64,000 nt of DNA from Vibrio algicola (GTDB taxonomy: Bacteria > Pseudomonadota > Gammaproteobacteria > Enterobacterales > Vibrionaceae). This document shows, piece after piece, positions 34,836-45,007 of this stretch. The stretch spans positions 496,001-560,000 of the forward strand of contig NZ_CP045699.1 of NCBI RefSeq assembly GCF_009601765.2, in the 5' to 3' direction. Below the pieces are notes generated by a model. It was not told where the DNA came from, did not search any database, and saw only the letters and a list, made by a program, of their open reading frames with translations. The stretch's first letter is position 1; every line of letters begins with the position of its first letter. Both the position numbers and the translations under genes were made by a program.

Positions 34836-35191
34836 TTTGATTGCTCGAATTACAAGCCTTTTTTTAATTCAAGGCTGCGAAAACGATTACATCAGTGACA
34901 TAGCGATAAAAAAGTTCAAATTAAAATTACGGCATAAATTTAGACCCAATACGACAACGTTTGCGTGCCTAACCCTATATTTTACTTACAATCCAGTTGA
35001 ATGTGGTGAAATGTGTGATAGGTATAAAAAGCGAAAAAATAAAGCGCAGAATCAACAGATCGAGATCTTAACGTTTGCAGTCATAGTAAGGCTTTGCGAC
35101 AATATCGGCGACCAAGCGGGCTGAGGTTATTCTAGCCCGCTTATCTAACCTTAAATATTAAATATTTTCGCTTATGCACTCAGGAGCAGAC

Positions 35192-37186
35192 ATGACGTCT
35201 CGTAAAGATCTAGCAAATGCAATCCGCGCTTTAAGCATGGATGGTGTTCAACAAGCCAATTCGGGTCACCCAGGCGCCCCAATGGGGATGGCCGATATCG
35301 CTGAAGTTCTTTGGCGTTCACACTTAAACCACAACCCACAAAACCCTGAGTGGGCTGATCGTGACCGTTTCATTCTTTCGAATGGCCACGGTTCTATGCT
35401 GATTTATTCTTTGCTTCACCTTTCAGGTTACGAGCTACCAATTTCTGAGCTGAAAAACTTCCGTCAATTGCATTCAAAAACTCCAGGTCACCCAGAATAC
35501 GGTTATGCACCTGGCGTTGAAACAACAACCGGCCCTCTAGGTCAAGGTATCACTAACGCGGTTGGTATGGCGTTGGCTGAAAAATCTCTAGCGGCACAAT
35601 TTAATAAAGAAGGTCACGACATCGTTGATCACTTCACTTACACCTTCCTTGGCGACGGTTGTATGATGGAAGGGATCTCGCACGAAGCTTGTTCTTTAGC
35701 GGGCGTTCTTGGTCTTGGTAAACTGGTTGCATTCTGGGATGACAACGGTATTTCTATCGATGGTCACGTTGAAGGCTGGTTTGCAGACGATACCCCTAAG
35801 CGTTTTGAAGCGTACGGTTGGCATGTTATTCCTGGCGTTGATGGCCACGATGCTGATGCTATCGAAGCGGCGATTGCGGCAGCGAAAGCGGATCCACGTC
35901 CTACTTTAATTTGTACTAAAACGGTTATCGGTTTTGGTTCACCTAATAAAGCAGGCACCCACGATTGTCACGGTGCACCACTAGGCGCAGATGAAATCAA
36001 AGCAACCAAAGAACAACTTGGTTGGGCACACGGTCCTTTCGAGATCCCAACTGATATTTACGCGCAGTGGGATGCAAAAGAAGCAGGCGCAGCGAAAGAA
36101 GCGGCATGGAATGAGAAGTTTGCAGCATATGCCGCGGCTTACCCAGAACTTGCTTCTGAATTTAAACGTCGTACTGCTGGTGATCTGCCAAATGATTGGG
36201 AAGCGAAAGCCAACGCCATCATTGCTGATCTTCAAGCAAACCCTGCCAACATCGCTTCACGTAAAGCATCACAAAATGCACTAGAAGCGTTTGGCGCAAT
36301 GCTACCTGAATTTATGGGCGGCTCGGCTGACCTTGCACCGTCTAACCTAACCATGTGGTCGGGTTCTAAATCACTGACTGCTGATGATGCTTCAGGCAAC
36401 TATATCCACTACGGTGTGCGTGAGTTTGCTATGACAGCAATTATCAACGGTATCGCACTACACGGCGGTTTTGTTCCTTACGGCGCGACATTCCTAATGT
36501 TTATGGAATACGCACGTAACGCAATGCGCATGGCGGCGTTGATGAAAATTCAAAACATCCAAGTGTACACTCACGATTCTATTGGTCTGGGCGAAGATGG
36601 CCCAACTCACCAACCGGTTGAGCAAATTGCATCACTGCGCATGACACCAAACATGAGCACATGGCGTCCATGTGACCAAGTGGAATCAGCGGTTGCTTGG
36701 AAACTGGCGATTGAACGCAAAGATGCGCCATCTGCGCTTATCTTCTCGCGTCAAAACCTAGCACAACAAGCCCGTACTGATGAGCAAGTTGCGAACATCG
36801 CTAAAGGTGCTTACATCCTTAACGATTGTGTAGGCACTCCTGAGCTTATCTTGATTGCCACTGGCTCTGAAGTTGAACTTGCAGTAGAAGCGGCAGCGAA
36901 ACTCACCGCGGAAGGCAAGCAAGTACGTGTTGTATCAATGCCATCAACCGATGCATTTGATAAGCAAGATGCGGCATACCGTGAGTCTGTATTACCATCA
37001 GACGTAACAGCGCGTATCGCAATTGAAGCGGGCATTGCGGATTTCTGGTTCAAGTACGTTGGCCTAGATGGTCGTATCATCGGTATGACAACATTTGGCG
37101 AATCTGCACCAGCAGGTGAGCTATTTAAAATGTTTGGCTTTACGGTTGAGAACGTGATTGAGACAGCTCAAGAATTGCTGGCTTAA
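35192..37186 (+). CDS. tktA: Transketolase
   Basis: A 664-residue TPP enzyme. Start [18 protein letters not shown] follows AGGAG five bases upstream; an ATG six codons earlier is less likely. TPP motif [18 protein letters not shown] near residue 155 and [17 protein letters not shown] near 25 are diagnostic. The pyrimidine domain ([19 protein letters not shown]) and C-terminal domain ([14 protein letters not shown]) are complete. It moves two-carbon units between sugars in the pentose phosphate pathway. Its neighbours epd, pgk and fbaA share the intermediates erythrose 4-phosphate and glyceraldehyde 3-phosphate. Codon use looks highly biased. Confidence 0.97.
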   Translation: MTSRKDLANAIRALSMDGVQQANSGHPGAPMGMADIAEVLWRSHLNHNPQNPEWADRDRFILSNGHGSMLIYSLLHLSGYELPISELKNFRQLHSKTPGHPEYGYAPGVETTTGPLGQGITNAVGMALAEKSLAAQFNKEGHDIVDHFTYTFLGDGCMMEGISHEACSLAGVLGLGKLVAFWDDNGISIDGHVEGWFADDTPKRFEAYGWHVIPGVDGHDADAIEAAIAAAKADPRPTLICTKTVIGFGSPNKAGTHDCHGAPLGADEIKATKEQLGWAHGPFEIPTDIYAQWDAKEAGAAKEAAWNEKFAAYAAAYPELASEFKRRTAGDLPNDWEAKANAIIADLQANPANIASRKASQNALEAFGAMLPEFMGGSADLAPSNLTMWSGSKSLTADDASGNYIHYGVREFAMTAIINGIALHGGFVPYGATFLMFMEYARNAMRMAALMKIQNIQVYTHDSIGLGEDGPTHQPVEQIASLRMTPNMSTWRPCDQVESAVAWKLAIERKDAPSALIFSRQNLAQQARTDEQVANIAKGAYILNDCVGTPELILIATGSEVELAVEAAAKLTAEGKQVRVVSMPSTDAFDKQDAAYRESVLPSDVTARIAIEAGIADFWFKYVGLDGRIIGMTTFGESAPAGELFKMFGFTVENVIETAQELLA

Positions 37187-37246
37187 TATCGTGATGTAGC
37201 GATTAGCTAAGATGATTATAAATTAGCTAAAACAGTTAGAAAATTG

Positions 37247-37280
37247 AAAACCGAGTCCTTCAAAGGGACTCGGTTTTTTT
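37247..37280 (+). terminator. Terminator after tkt
   Basis: AAAACCGAGTCC (37247-37258) and GGGACTCGGTTTT (from 37265) around a 6-nt loop, ending in T7. Confidence 0.92.
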
Positions 37281-37606
37281 ATGTCTCCATATCAAAAAAA
37301 TGCTGATTGCTTAATTGTCAATCAATGACGTGAATAGTTATGCAGTTTTATCTTACAGATAGAATAAGATTTGATGGTGAATTACTCGCTATATCGTGAT
37401 AGGTAGGGGGGAGAGAAGGGCTGTTTACAGTGATTTCTTGTGATTTAAATCGCAACAAAATGTTGAAAGTGAGTAATAAACTGTGTTCATAATGAAGAAT
37501 TGACCAACAAATGACTTGGCGATTAAGCGATTAGAGTGTATAAGTATTCACTACTTGTTACATTTGCTTACTTTTGTCGCTCAATTCGAATCAGATGAGG
37601 AATACA
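37281..37606. other. Upstream region of the peptide transporter
   Basis: A 326-bp AT-rich gap. I recognised no operator or RNA; it presumably contains the transporter's promoter. Confidence 0.4.
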
Positions 37607-39064
37607 ATGCGGTTACCTTCACAGCCTAAAGGGCTCTTTCACCTTATAGCCATTCAAATGTGGGAATTCTTCAGTTACTACGGAATGCGTTCGTTACTTA
37701 TCCTTTTCTTAACTGAAAAATTATTGATGAGCGATCAGCATGCTTATGCCCTTTATGGTGCGTACACCTCATTAGTTTATGTTACCCCGATCATTGGTGG
37801 TTATATTGCCGATCGCTATTTAGGTAACTTTTGGTCGGTAGTGGTAGGCAGCGTGCTGATGATTATCGGTCATGCGGTATTGAGTGTACCGAGTGATGCT
37901 CACATGACATTATACACTGCGTTAGCTTTGATTATTTGTGGTTATGGTTTCTTTAAAACCAACTCAAGTTGTTTGCTGGGTGAGTTGTATCATGAAAATG
38001 AAGATGCGCGTGAAAGTGGTTTTTCTATTTCTTATATTGGTGGCAATATCGGTTCTGCTGTATCACCATTAGTGTGTGGCTATGCTGCCAGTCGTTGGGG
38101 GTGGCACGTCGGTTTTGGTTTGGCTGGTATTGGCATGTTTATCGGTTTATGCTTTTTCATTTCAGGTAGCGAAAATTTTTCCCATGTTAAAAAAGGTAAC
38201 ATGCCCGCTTTATTAAAAAAGAGTGCTGGCATTTCACATTGGCAATGGTTGCTTGTTGGTTTAATCGCCAGTGTGGTTGGCTTGATCTTTATACTTAAAG
38301 ACTTATGGGCCGGTTACATTTTAGCCGCGATTTCGGTGGTATCTTTTACTCAAATCGTTGGCTTGTACAAAAAAAGTAACGCACAAGATCGTAAAAATTT
38401 GAATTCAATCTTGTACTTTATGGTATTCGGAATGGTGTTTTGGGCGTTTGATCAACAAGGTGGTAGTTCTATCAGTTTATTTATCGAGCGTAATATGAAT
38501 ACCAATATTGGTGGTTATCAGATCCCAACCGCATTTTTCCAGTCGATTAACCCCATCGCAGTGATCGTTGGCGGAGTCGCAGTGACCTGGTTATGGAAAA
38601 TGTTAGCCAGTAAAAGCATTTCGGTTCGAACCTTAACTAAGCTCAATATGGGGCTGCTATTATTAACGGCCGGTTTTAGCCTGATCACTTTGTCAGCCAA
38701 ACTTGCGATGGTAACCGGTAAGACCACCTTCTTTTGGCTGTTGATTGGTTTGTTCTTTATTGGGGTGGCAGAGTTATTTATCGATCCTGTGGCGTTGTCG
38801 GCGATCACTCGCTTAAACCCACAAGGTGCAACGGGAACGTTGGCGGGCATCTATATGTTGGCTGGTGGTTCGATTGCGAATTTCTTGGCTGCCAATATTG
38901 CTTCTTTAACCGCATCGGATACCCCTCAAAGTGATAATGCGGTCGATTTAATTATGGCAGCAACTCAATATCATCATGTTTTTCAATCGATTCTAATGGT
39001 AACGGTTGGGGTGTTGGTTCTAGGTTTACTGGCGGATTTCATCCATAGAAAAGAGCCGGTATAA
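37607..39064 (+). CDS. dtpC: POT-family di/tripeptide:H+ symporter, DtpC (YjdL)-like
   Basis: A 485-residue, roughly 14-helix membrane transporter. It starts MRLPSQPKGLFHLIAIQMWEFF, close in pattern to E. coli YjdL, and the motif GGYIADRYLGN and the GYGFFKTNSSCLLGELY stretch are shared. The usual first-helix ExxER motif of peptide transporters reads QMWEF here, the YjdL-type degenerate form associated with a preference for dipeptides. GAGG six bases before this ATG decides the start. It has its own terminator; no peptidase gene is adjacent. Confidence 0.87.
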   Translation: MRLPSQPKGLFHLIAIQMWEFFSYYGMRSLLILFLTEKLLMSDQHAYALYGAYTSLVYVTPIIGGYIADRYLGNFWSVVVGSVLMIIGHAVLSVPSDAHMTLYTALALIICGYGFFKTNSSCLLGELYHENEDARESGFSISYIGGNIGSAVSPLVCGYAASRWGWHVGFGLAGIGMFIGLCFFISGSENFSHVKKGNMPALLKKSAGISHWQWLLVGLIASVVGLIFILKDLWAGYILAAISVVSFTQIVGLYKKSNAQDRKNLNSILYFMVFGMVFWAFDQQGGSSISLFIERNMNTNIGGYQIPTAFFQSINPIAVIVGGVAVTWLWKMLASKSISVRTLTKLNMGLLLLTAGFSLITLSAKLAMVTGKTTFFWLLIGLFFIGVAELFIDPVALSAITRLNPQGATGTLAGIYMLAGGSIANFLAANIASLTASDTPQSDNAVDLIMAATQYHHVFQSILMVTVGVLVLGLLADFIHRKEPV

Positions 39065-39134
39065 CGAGATTTCAGTATAAATAGGTTTCAGTATAAATAA
39101 GTATTCCACAGTAGAACTCATCACGCTATTTAAG

Positions 39135-39164
39135 GCCTCGTACATGTTACGAGGCTTTTTTTTT
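39135..39164 (+). terminator. Terminator after the peptide transporter
   Basis: A perfect 8-bp stem GCCTCGTA/TACGAGGC with a 5-nt loop, followed by T9. Confidence 0.92.
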
Positions 39165-39292
39165 GATGTTTTTTTAAAAGTGACTTGCTAAAATTACGTT
39201 TAGTTTAACTTTACCTTTGTTCTGTTTTATTAGATTGTTCTAAACAAGAAAAATATTTAATATGTATTCAAAATACATACAGAGGTAAAGTC

Positions 39293-40327
39293 ATGAAATT
39301 CATCACCACATTAAAGCAATCCACAACAGGTCTATTGATCATGTTAGTGATGAGTATTGCGTCTTTTCAAATCGCTGATTTACAATTTATGAAGCAATAT
39401 CAAATCAGTTCGTTAACGATTTGTATCTTGCTTGGTATGATTATTGGTAATGTATTTCCTAAATACTTACCTAAAAGCAGTGAGCCTGGTATCAAATTTA
39501 GCCAACAGAAACTCCTTCGTTTAGGTATCATTTTTTATGGTTTCTTTATTACCTTCCAGCAAATTATTGCGGTCGGTTTACCTGGCTTAGTTACCGATGT
39601 CATTATCATTGCAACGACTTTCATTGGCGGTACTTTTATCGGTATGAAAGTGTTAGGTCTTGACCGTGAAATCGCAATGCTCACCGCGACAGGTTCTTCT
39701 ATTTGTGGTGCTGCGGCAATCTTGGCGGCAGAGCCAGTGGTAAAAGCGAAACCTCACCAAACCGCATTGGCAGTGTCAACCGTAGTGATCTTCGGTACGA
39801 CCGCAATGTTCGTTTACCCACTTATCTTCCATGTATTCCATATCGATCCAAAAGTCATGGGTATCTATACCGGTGCGACTATCCACGAAGTCGCACAAGT
39901 GGTGGCCGCGGGTAACGCGATGAATCATGATATTGCGGTAACCTCTGTGATTGTTAAATTGACCCGCGTGATGATGCTGGCTCCATTCCTTGTGGCATTG
40001 AGTATTTATCTTGGTAAAAAAGTCTCAACTACTGGTCAAGCAAGTGAAGAAAAAGCCAAAATCACCATTCCATGGTTTGCGGTTATGTTTGTTGGTGTTG
40101 CCGGTATTAACTCAATGAATATCATTCCAGCTGAATACATTCCGTATCTAACGAAAGCGTCAGTCTTCTTACTAACGATGGCAATGGGCGCACTAGGTGT
40201 AGATACCAATATTTCTAAAATTCGCGGTGTAGGTATTAAACCTATTATCTTGGCGGTGATTTTATTCGCATGGTTGATTGTGGGTGGTTACGGTATTACG
40301 ACTGGCGTATTGAGCTTGTTTAGCTAA
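39293..40327 (+). CDS. YeiH family putative membrane exporter
   Basis: A 344-residue membrane protein of the UPF0324/YeiH family with about ten helices. Diagnostic stretches are LRLGIIFYGFFITFQQI, ATGSSICGAAAILAAEPVVKA, FVYPLIFHVFHIDPKVMGIYTGATIHEVAQVVAAG and GALGVDTNISKIRGVG. Members are annotated as putative sulfate exporters on thin evidence. GAGGTAAAGTC precedes the ATG. A universal-stress gene follows 17 bp after the stop. No LysR regulator (yeiE type) is next to it. Confidence 0.88.
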   Translation: MKFITTLKQSTTGLLIMLVMSIASFQIADLQFMKQYQISSLTICILLGMIIGNVFPKYLPKSSEPGIKFSQQKLLRLGIIFYGFFITFQQIIAVGLPGLVTDVIIIATTFIGGTFIGMKVLGLDREIAMLTATGSSICGAAAILAAEPVVKAKPHQTALAVSTVVIFGTTAMFVYPLIFHVFHIDPKVMGIYTGATIHEVAQVVAAGNAMNHDIAVTSVIVKLTRVMMLAPFLVALSIYLGKKVSTTGQASEEKAKITIPWFAVMFVGVAGINSMNIIPAEYIPYLTKASVFLLTMAMGALGVDTNISKIRGVGIKPIILAVILFAWLIVGGYGITTGVLSLFS

Positions 40328-40343
40328 TCCATTTGAGGAGTTT

Positions 40344-40772
40344 ATGATGAAATACCAAAATATTATGTTAGCGGTTGATCTTACTTCTGATTCAAAAGAA
40401 TTAGTAAAAAGAGCCGAAGAGATCGCCATGTTACATCAAGCTAAGTTGAACCTGATCCATATCGATCCGAACTTCTTAGATACTTATGACGGCGTGATTG
40501 ATATTAATACCGATGAGTTTCAAGACCGTGTTCACCATGAATCTGTGGTTGAAATCAAAAACATGTTAGCTGAATCGAATGTGATGGTAGATAAATACTT
40601 AGTCAGCACAGGGGCGATTGAAGATGAAATCATTCAAGCCGTCTCAGCTTACAATATTGATTTAGTGATGATGGGACACCATAAATCAAGCTTACTACGT
40701 CAGGTATTATTATCTCCCTCTGAGCCGCTAGTTCGCGAAATGCCATGTGACTTGTTGTTTATTAAATTGTAA
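40344..40772 (+). CDS. Universal stress protein (UspA family)
   Basis: A 142-residue cytoplasmic protein. It has the Usp fold: KYQNIMLAVDLTSDSKELVKRAEEIA at the start and a late IDLVMMGHHKSSLLRQVLLSPSEPLVREMPCDLLFIKL. The G-x2-G-x9-G-S/T ATP loop of the ATP-binding class is replaced by GHHKSSLLRQVLLSPS, similar to UspA itself, which does not bind ATP. GGAG precedes two adjacent ATG codons. It is translated directly after the YeiH-like exporter. Confidence 0.9.
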   Translation: MMKYQNIMLAVDLTSDSKELVKRAEEIAMLHQAKLNLIHIDPNFLDTYDGVIDINTDEFQDRVHHESVVEIKNMLAESNVMVDKYLVSTGAIEDEIIQAVSAYNIDLVMMGHHKSSLLRQVLLSPSEPLVREMPCDLLFIKL

Positions 40773-40817
40773 TCACGGTGAATCGAAGCGACTTGCATCG
40801 CTAAATTAAACCCGAAC

Positions 40818-40869
40818 AAATCCCTTTAACCTTTTAACTAGAAATAGATTATGGTTTAAAGGGATTTTT
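40818..40869 (+). terminator. Terminator after the usp gene
   Basis: AAATCCCTTTAA (40818-40829) pairs perfectly with TTAAAGGGATTT (40856-40867), followed by further T. The loop is 26 nt. Confidence 0.75.
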
Positions 40870-40941
40870 GTATTTCATCATAGATAGGGTAAACTTAGCC
40901 GCACGTGAATCCCCCAGTTGTATATAGAAGAGTGAATACGG

Positions 40942-41967
40942 ATGTTAAGAGTCGCCATTAATGGGTTTGGCCGAATTGGTCGCAGTGTGCTGCGCGCTTT
41001 ATATGAAAGTGGTAAAAACCAAGATATTCAGGTGGTGGCGGTCAATGAACTGGCAGAACCTGAAAGCATGGCGCACTTGCTGCAATACGATTCAAGCCAC
41101 GGGCGTTTTTTTAAAAAAGTGACCCATGAACAAGAACATCTCTTTATTCATCATCAAGATGCGTCATTCGATGCCATTCGTATTCTGCATTTAAAAGACA
41201 TAAAATTATTACCGTGGAAAGATCTTAACGTCGATATCGTATTAGATTGTACCGGAAAGTTTGGTAATCAAAGTGATGGTCAATTGCATATCCAAGCAGG
41301 GGCCAAAAAAGTATTGTTTTCACATCCAGGTGGTAACGATCTCGACAATACCATTATTTATGGCGTTAACCACGACAGCTTATTAGCTGAACATAACGTG
41401 GTATCGAATGGCTCTTGTACCACTAATTGCATTATTCCTGTGATTAAAGCATTAGATGAAGCGTTTGGAATTGAGTCCGGCACCATCACCACGATTCACT
41501 CGTCAATGAATGATCAACAAGTTATCGATGCTTACCACCCCGATCTACGCCGTTCTCGCGCCGCCAGTCAGTCAATTATTCCGGTCGATACTAAGTTACA
41601 TTTAGGCATTGCCAGAATTTACCCAAAATTTGTCGATAAATTTGAGGCAATTTCGGTACGAGTTCCTACAATTAATGTCTCTGCGATGGATTTAAGTGTC
41701 ACAGTTCACAAAAACGTAAAAGTTGATGACGTAAATCAATCTATTATTGAGGCATCTCGTTGTACATTGGATGGCATATTGGATTACACCGAAGCGCCAT
41801 TAGTGTCGATTGATTTTAATCACGATGCCCACAGTTCAATTGTGGATGGTTCTCAAACTCGCGTCAGTAATCACCGGCTAGTAAAAATGCTGGTGTGGTG
41901 TGATAACGAGTGGGGGTTTGCTAATCGTATGCTGGATACCAGTGTCGCGATGGGGCGATTTTTGTAA
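40942..41967 (+). CDS. epd: Erythrose-4-phosphate dehydrogenase
   Basis: A 341-residue GAPDH-fold enzyme that oxidises erythrose 4-phosphate to 4-phosphoerythronate, the first step of PLP synthesis. NAD motif [15 protein letters not shown] is at residues 7-21, and the catalytic Cys lies in NGSCTTNC near 158. [24 protein letters not shown], with QQVIDAYHP in place of GAPDH's YTGDQ, marks the Epd subgroup. Genes pgk and fbaA follow, as in E. coli, after a 342-bp gap. Confidence 0.94.
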   Translation: MLRVAINGFGRIGRSVLRALYESGKNQDIQVVAVNELAEPESMAHLLQYDSSHGRFFKKVTHEQEHLFIHHQDASFDAIRILHLKDIKLLPWKDLNVDIVLDCTGKFGNQSDGQLHIQAGAKKVLFSHPGGNDLDNTIIYGVNHDSLLAEHNVVSNGSCTTNCIIPVIKALDEAFGIESGTITTIHSSMNDQQVIDAYHPDLRRSRAASQSIIPVDTKLHLGIARIYPKFVDKFEAISVRVPTINVSAMDLSVTVHKNVKVDDVNQSIIEASRCTLDGILDYTEAPLVSIDFNHDAHSSIVDGSQTRVSNHRLVKMLVWCDNEWGFANRMLDTSVAMGRFL

Positions 41968-42112
41968 AATTGCACATCATTTGAATAAGGTGCGACAAAA
42001 AAGCACCTTCGTTAAATGAGAAATAGCTTTGCGCTGATATTTTAGGCGGTTTATTATTTTTACTCTTGAAATAATAAAAGTTAAACCCCAGTATAGAGGT
42101 AGATTAAATACG

Positions 42113-42252
42113 CCTTCCTGACAGAAAAGGAAGATGAGAGTGAAATGCTCTGCCGCCGTTGAGTCACTCCGGCCGCCAAGATCACGCGCACTTTATAGCG
42201 TGCACGAATATCATTGCTTGGTTACTTACCGCAGTAAATGGTAAAAACCAAG
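42113..42252 (+). promoter_or_regulatory. Structured leader candidate upstream of pgk
   Basis: The 342-bp epd-pgk gap has a dense run of possible hairpins: CTTCCT/AGGAAG (42114-42133), AGAG/CTCT (42137-42151), GCCG/CGGC (42155-42173), CACGC/GCGTG (42183-42202), and a two-step stem CTTGGTT/AACCAAG with TTACC/GGTAA inside (42217-42252). The G+C content is above that of its AT-rich flanks. It does not match a riboswitch class I can name. It could be a pgk leader, an epd 3' UTR product or a separate small RNA. Confidence 0.45.
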
Positions 42253-42309
42253 GGATAAAATCTTCACTATTTTTATAATTTAAACTTCACTAACATTGAG
42301 AGAACAAAC

Positions 42310-43473
42310 ATGTCTGTAATCAAGATGACTGACCTGGAACTTGCAGGTAAGCGTGTATTTATCCGTGCTGACCTAAATGTGCCAGTAAAAGACGGTAAAG
42401 TAACTTCTGATGCTCGTATCCTTGCATCACTTCCAACGATTAAAACTTGCCTAGCTGCAGGTGCTAAAGTGATGGTTACTTCTCACCTTGGCCGTCCTAC
42501 TGAAGGTGAATACAACGAAGAGTTTTCTCTTGCGCCTGTTGTTAACTACTTAAACGACGCACTAGACTGCGACGTTAAACTAGCAAAAGACTACCTAGAC
42601 GGTTTAGAGCTTAACGCTGGTGAGTTGGTTGTTCTTGAAAACGTTCGCTTTAACAAAGGCGAGAAGAAAAATGAAGAAGAGCTATCTAAAAAATACGCAG
42701 CACTTTGTGACATCTTCGTGATGGATGCGTTTGGTACGGCTCACCGTGCACAAGCATCAACTCACGGTGTTGGTATGAACGCACCAATCGCTTGTGCTGG
42801 TCCTCTTCTTGCTGCAGAGCTTGAAGCGCTTGGCAAAGCAATGGATAACCCAGAGCGTCCACTAGTCGCTATCGTTGGTGGTTCTAAAGTATCAACTAAA
42901 CTAACCGTACTTGAGTCTCTATCTAAAATTGCTGACCAGCTAGTAGTTGGTGGTGGTATCGCAAATACCTTCATCGCAGCTGAAGGCCACAATGTTGGTA
43001 AATCTCTATACGAAGCTGACTTAGTTGAAACCGCTAAGAAACTAATGAACGATTGTGCAATCCCCGTTGCGACTGATGTTGCGTGTGCAAAAGCATTTGA
43101 TGAAAACGCAGAAGCTGAAATCAAAAACGTTGCTGACGTTCAAGACGATGACATGATCTTCGACCTTGGTCCAGATTCAACGAAAGTATTGGCTGATATC
43201 ATCATGGGTGCAAAAACCATTCTTTGGAATGGCCCAGTTGGCGTATTTGAATTCAAAAACTTTGAAGCAGGTACTGCAGGTATTTCTAAAGCAATCGCTG
43301 AATCTGCAGGTTTCTCTGTTGCGGGCGGCGGTGACACATTAGCGGCTATCGACAAGTTCGGTATCAAAGCTGACGTATCTTACATCTCAACGGGTGGCGG
43401 TGCTTTCCTTGAGTTTGTTGAAGGTAAAGTGTTACCTGCAGTAGCAATGCTAGAAGAGCGTGCTAAAGCATAA
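42310..43473 (+). CDS. pgk: Phosphoglycerate kinase
   Basis: A 387-residue glycolytic kinase that makes ATP from 1,3-bisphosphoglycerate. It has [18 protein letters not shown] at the substrate-binding N-terminal domain, [14 protein letters not shown] near residue 55, [19 protein letters not shown] in the centre, and [13 protein letters not shown] with [14 protein letters not shown] at the C-terminal nucleotide site. The length matches E. coli Pgk. Strong codon bias suggests high expression. It is followed by a terminator-like hairpin and then fbaA, which has its own promoter. Confidence 0.98.
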   Translation: MSVIKMTDLELAGKRVFIRADLNVPVKDGKVTSDARILASLPTIKTCLAAGAKVMVTSHLGRPTEGEYNEEFSLAPVVNYLNDALDCDVKLAKDYLDGLELNAGELVVLENVRFNKGEKKNEEELSKKYAALCDIFVMDAFGTAHRAQASTHGVGMNAPIACAGPLLAAELEALGKAMDNPERPLVAIVGGSKVSTKLTVLESLSKIADQLVVGGGIANTFIAAEGHNVGKSLYEADLVETAKKLMNDCAIPVATDVACAKAFDENAEAEIKNVADVQDDDMIFDLGPDSTKVLADIIMGAKTILWNGPVGVFEFKNFEAGTAGISKAIAESAGFSVAGGGDTLAAIDKFGIKADVSYISTGGGAFLEFVEGKVLPAVAMLEERAKA

Positions 43474-43481
43474 TATTGAAT

Positions 43482-43509
43482 AAAGCGAGGACAGGTGTTC
43501 TCGCTTTTT
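43482..43509 (+). terminator. Hairpin terminator after pgk
   Basis: AAAGCGAG (43482-43489) pairs with CTCGCTTT (43500-43507), followed by more T. It separates pgk from fbaA, perhaps only partially. Confidence 0.75.
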
Positions 43510-43572
43510 ACGTTTGCTACGCAATTTATGATGATGTTTATGGTTGTTGTCGTACCTTCTTTCTTAGATACC

Positions 43573-43601
43573 TTGTTGTCTAGATAGCTTGTTGTTACAA
43601 T
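43573..43601 (+). promoter_or_regulatory. fbaA promoter
   Basis: TTGTTG (43573-43578) and TACAAT (43596-43601) are 17 nt apart, followed by a GC-rich discriminator CCCGCGCGC. Just downstream, GCAAACGTTTAC at 43618-43629 resembles a Cra (FruR) operator. Confidence 0.65.
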
Positions 43602-43667
43602 CCCGCGCGCTAATCAAGCAAACGTTTACTACATAATTTAAATGATAGAATAAATAGGACTCAACCC

Positions 43668-44744
43668 ATGTCTAAGATCTTTGATTTTGTAAAACCTGGT
43701 GTTATCTCTGGTGATGACGTACAAAAAGTTTTCGCAGTAGCAAAAGAAAACAAGTTTGCGCTTCCTGCGGTAAACGTTGTTAACACTGATTCTGTTAACG
43801 CAGTATTAGAAGCGGCTTCTAAAGTTAAAGCTCCAGTAATCGTTCAGTTCTCTAACGGTGGCGCAGCTTTCTTCGCAGGTAAAGGCATTAAACTTGAAGG
43901 TCAAGGTGCACAAATCCTTGGCGCAGTTGCTGGTGCAAAATACGTACACGCAATCGCTGAAACTTACGGCGTTCCAGTTATTCTTCATACTGACCACGCA
44001 GCTAAGAAACTTCTTCCTTGGATCGACGGACTACTAGACGCAGGTGAAGAATACTTCGCGCAAACTGGTAAGCCACTATTCTCTTCACACATGCTAGACC
44101 TTTCTGAAGAGTCTCTAGAAGAGAACGTTGAAACTTGTGCTAAGTACCTTGAGCGCATGGCTAAAATGAACATGACTATCGAAATCGAACTAGGTTGTAC
44201 TGGTGGCGAAGAAGATGGTGTTGATAACTCTGGTATGGACGAGTCTGAGCTTTACACTTCTCCTGAAGATGTTGCTTACGCTTACGAAAAACTAATTGCA
44301 GTAAGCCCGCGTTTCACTATCGCGGCTTCTTTCGGTAACGTACACGGTGTTTACCAAGCGGGTAACGTTGTTCTTACTCCAACTATCCTACGTGATTCTC
44401 AAGCATACGTTTCAGAGAAATTTGGCCTTCCAGCTAACTCTCTAAACTTCGTATTCCACGGTGGTTCTGGTTCTTCTGAAGCAGAAATCCAAGAGTCTAT
44501 CGGTTACGGTGTTATCAAAATGAACATCGATACTGATACACAATGGGCAAACTGGGATGGCGTTCGTGCATACGAAGCTGAAAACCGTGATTTCCTACAA
44601 GGTCAAATCGGTAACCCAACTGGCGAAGCTGCGCCAAACAAAAAATACTACGATCCACGTGTATGGTTACGTGCTGGTCAAGCGTCTATGGTTGCGCGTC
44701 TTGAGAAAGCATTCTCAGACCTTAACGCAAAAGACGTACTATAA
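43668..44744 (+). CDS. fbaA: Class II fructose-bisphosphate aldolase
   Basis: A 358-residue zinc-dependent aldolase interconverting fructose 1,6-bisphosphate with the two triose phosphates. The catalytic Asp and a zinc His lie in LHTDHAAKKLLPW near residue 107. IEIELGCTGGEEDGVDN near 172, FGNVHGVY near 224 and FHGGSGSSEAEIQESI near 263 carry the other ligands. Length matches E. coli FbaA. It has its own promoter in the gap and a strong terminator after it. Confidence 0.98.
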   Translation: MSKIFDFVKPGVISGDDVQKVFAVAKENKFALPAVNVVNTDSVNAVLEAASKVKAPVIVQFSNGGAAFFAGKGIKLEGQGAQILGAVAGAKYVHAIAETYGVPVILHTDHAAKKLLPWIDGLLDAGEEYFAQTGKPLFSSHMLDLSEESLEENVETCAKYLERMAKMNMTIEIELGCTGGEEDGVDNSGMDESELYTSPEDVAYAYEKLIAVSPRFTIAASFGNVHGVYQAGNVVLTPTILRDSQAYVSEKFGLPANSLNFVFHGGSGSSEAEIQESIGYGVIKMNIDTDTQWANWDGVRAYEAENRDFLQGQIGNPTGEAAPNKKYYDPRVWLRAGQASMVARLEKAFSDLNAKDVL

Positions 44745-44778
44745 TTTGTCTTTAACGGTTAATCATTAAAACATATTT

Positions 44779-44809
44779 AAGCCTTACTTTAATCAGTAAG
44801 GCTTTTTTT
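44779..44809 (+). terminator. Terminator after fbaA
   Basis: A perfect 10-bp stem AAGCCTTACT/AGTAAGGCTT around TTAATC, followed by T-rich sequence. Confidence 0.92.
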
Positions 44810-45007
44810 ATAGCATGAGATCTTGATTGTGAAGTTGTGAAGTTTGTTCACTTTGACGTAACAAAGTGTTTTCATTGCACTGAAAAGTCGATATATTATG
44901 TTGTAGCTTTAGGATTTAAATGAATGTTCAATGTATTTGCATTTGTCTTAATTAGGCAGCATAAAGATTGAATATTTAAAAACTTAGTCAGGAATAAGGA
45001 AGTAACG

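Larger units (their letters stand above)
34661..35191. other. Divergent metK-tkt regulatory region
   Basis: A 530-bp gap. The metK promoter and MetJ-type operator sit at 34799-34835. A frame of 95 codons at 34837-35124 has no ribosome site and no family resemblance, so I do not call it. Nothing else is recognised, but the tkt promoter must be in the right part. Confidence 0.5.

Noticed and set aside
34837..35124. 95-codon open frame in the metK-tkt gap
   Set aside because: No ribosome binding site, no recognisable family, low-complexity basic composition; it also starts at the edge of the MetJ-type operator.
33509..35191. SAM riboswitch before metK
   Set aside because: No conserved SAM aptamer sequence is visible, whereas MetJ-type boxes are.
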